Assembly: GCA_035718085.1 (NCBI GenBank)
Contig: DASTHS010000092.1
Span: forward strand, 1 to 5,359
Origin: DASTHS01 sp035718085
GTDB lineage: Bacteria; Actinomycetota; Acidimicrobiia; Acidimicrobiales; Palsa-688
Reading direction: 5' to 3'
DNA: 5,359 nt
Positions within the stretch are counted from its first letter, which is position 1; every line of letters begins with the position of its first letter. A program made the position numbers and the translations under genes. The notes beneath the pieces are model-generated. The model was not told the DNA's origin. It ran no database searches and saw only the letters and a list, made by a program, of their open reading frames with translations. Positions 4,322 to 5,359 of the stretch are shown here, one piece after another.

Positions 4322-5359
4322 GTGCGCCGCCTGCTGAAACTGCTGCTCACGGTGGCGCTGGCGTCGCTGCTCGTCGCTGCCACCGCCACGACCGTCGGCG
4401 CGCTCACCGGCGGGCTGGTCTCGTCGGCCACCACCTCGACGGCCGAAGACCTGCCGCCCCTCGGCACGTCGGTGCTGACCGGCAGCACGGTGTACGCGGA
4501 CGACGGCACCACCGTGCTCGGCACCTTCAGCGGGCCGGAGATCCGCCGGCCGGTGCACCTGGCGGACGTGTCGAAGACCCTCATCAAGGCCGTGCTCGAC
4601 ACCGAGGACGAGACGTTCTACCTGCACGGGGGCTTCGACATCCCCTCGACGGTGCGGGCCCTGGTGCACGACAGCTCCGGCGGCGGGCTGCAGGGTGGGT
4701 CGACGATCACCCAGCAGCTGGTCAAGCAGATCTACCTGTCGCCGGCGCGCAACGTCACCCGCAAGATCAAAGAGGCCGTGCTGGCGTCCCGCCTCAACTC
4801 GAAGTACACCAAAGACCAGATCCTCGAGGCGTACCTCAACGTGATCTACCTGGGCGACAGCGCCTACGGCGTCGAGGCGGCGGCCAACGTCTACTTCGGG
4901 ATCAACGCCAGCCAGCTGAACCTGCCGCAGTCGGCGCTGCTCGCCGGCCTCATCCAGGACCCGACCGGGTACGACCCGGCGAACGACCCCGGCGCCGCCC
5001 GCACCCGCCGCGGCGAGGTGCTGGGGCGGATGGTGCACTACGGCGACATCACCCAGGCGCAGGCCGACGCCGCCAACGCCGCCCCGCTGCCCGACCCCCA
5101 GGCGGCGTCCACCGAGACCATCACGGTCACCAACCCCGTCTACGACGACTACGTCAGCGAGGTCTACGACGAGCTGGTGGCGCCGGGCAGCCCCCTCGGC
5201 ACCACGGTCCAGCAGCGCAAGGTGGCGCTCGACGAGGGCGGCCTCAAGATCGTCACCGGCCTCGACCCGCGCATCCAGAAAGACGCCTCGGCCGGCGTGG
5301 TCAACGGCGTGCCCGCCTACCTGACCCGGGCCAGCGGCTGCGGGGCGGCCACCATCGGC
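4322..5359 (+). CDS. Class A penicillin-binding protein, glycosyltransferase-51 domain (3' partial)
   Basis: The first 346 residues of a bifunctional peptidoglycan synthase, which polymerises lipid II into glycan strands outside the membrane and, through its missing C-terminal part, cross-links stem peptides. A short basic start (RRLLK) is followed by one hydrophobic anchor (about 5-33) with no lipobox. The GT51 domain (about 60-255) shows all five motifs: EDETFYLHGGFD (95-106) with catalytic E95; GGSTITQQLVKQ (125-136); RKIKE (147-151) with the second Glu, E151; KDQILEAYLNVIYLG (164-178); and AYGVEAAANVYFG (181-193). GLKIVTGLDPRIQ (307-319) is the usual lead-in to the transpeptidase domain, whose SxxK, SxN and KTG motifs lie beyond the window. 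The cytoplasmic tail is only about four residues, unlike long-tailed mycobacterial PonA. GTG 4322 is the start because an in-frame TAG lies at 4307-4309. HGG replaces the common HHG. It could be a PonA or PBP1a-like protein; the subtype is not decided. Confidence 0.93.
   Translation, partial: MRRLLKLLLTVALASLLVAATATTVGALTGGLVSSATTSTAEDLPPLGTSVLTGSTVYADDGTTVLGTFSGPEIRRPVHLADVSKTLIKAVLDTEDETFYLHGGFDIPSTVRALVHDSSGGGLQGGSTITQQLVKQIYLSPARNVTRKIKEAVLASRLNSKYTKDQILEAYLNVIYLGDSAYGVEAAANVYFGINASQLNLPQSALLAGLIQDPTGYDPANDPGAARTRRGEVLGRMVHYGDITQAQADAANAAPLPDPQAASTETITVTNPVYDDYVSEVYDELVAPGSPLGTTVQQRKVALDEGGLKIVTGLDPRIQKDASAGVVNGVPAYLTRASGCGAATIG

Noticed and set aside
4195..4602. N-terminal extension of the dehydrogenase frame beyond ATG 4194
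   Set aside because: The extension is Ser/Thr/Arg/Val-rich without homology features and runs into the PBP coding region. AGGAGG 8 bases before ATG 4194 marks the real start.
3047..5038. Minus-strand open frame of 663 codons spanning the dehydrogenase and antisense to the PBP
   Set aside because: It crosses two certain genes on both strands and translates to Arg/Pro-rich low-complexity sequence. It is a shadow.
1..5359. Mobile element, CRISPR array, toxin-antitoxin or defence system
   Set aside because: No transposase or integrase motifs, no terminal inverted repeats with target duplications, no spaced direct-repeat array and no small paired genes. Composition is even throughout.

Overview
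The window comes from a very GC-rich genome (by eye above 70% G+C, with almost every third codon position G or C). GTG starts are used for two genes. The GAF-GGDEF-EAL protein, the single FadE-type acyl-CoA dehydrogenase and the class A penicillin-binding protein together suggest a high-GC actinobacterium. An Acidimicrobiia-like lineage is my best guess, from overall style only; no marker in the window proves it.

Layout, left to right: (i) 2-175, plus strand, the last 57 codons of an unrecognised Ala/Arg-rich protein. (ii) A 119-base gap (176-294) holding four tandem copies of an 8-base unit and the ribosome binding site of the next gene. (iii) 295-996, plus strand, a DJ-1/PfpI-superfamily protein of the Hsp31/glyoxalase III type with an intact Glu-Cys-His set. 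(iv) A 33-base convergent gap with a small GC hairpin. (v) 1030-2856, minus strand, a soluble GAF-GGDEF-EAL protein; its GGDEF part is degraded and its EAL part keeps all the phosphodiesterase residues. (vi) A 141-base gap (2857-2997) with a plausible promoter for (v), a perfect 6-5-6 inverted repeat just past the predicted transcription start, and further palindromes. (vii) 2998-4194, minus strand, an acyl-CoA dehydrogenase with both family signatures and the catalytic Glu. (viii) A 127-base divergent gap (4195-4321) with a strong 8-base-pair hairpin in front of the dehydrogenase and a candidate leaderless start for the PBP. (ix) 4322 to the window end, plus strand, a class A PBP showing its membrane anchor and complete glycosyltransferase-51 domain, cut off before the transpeptidase domain.

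The genes do not form an evident pathway. They are four separate functions (carbonyl/protein stress, c-di-GMP turnover, acyl-CoA oxidation, peptidoglycan synthesis) in convergent and divergent arrangement. Each seems to have its own control region, so this reads as ordinary chromosomal backbone. I see no mobile element, CRISPR array, tRNA, rRNA or defence system. The most interesting material is regulatory: the promoter plus operator-like palindrome of the c-di-GMP gene, the leader hairpin of the dehydrogenase gene, and the octamer tandem repeat.
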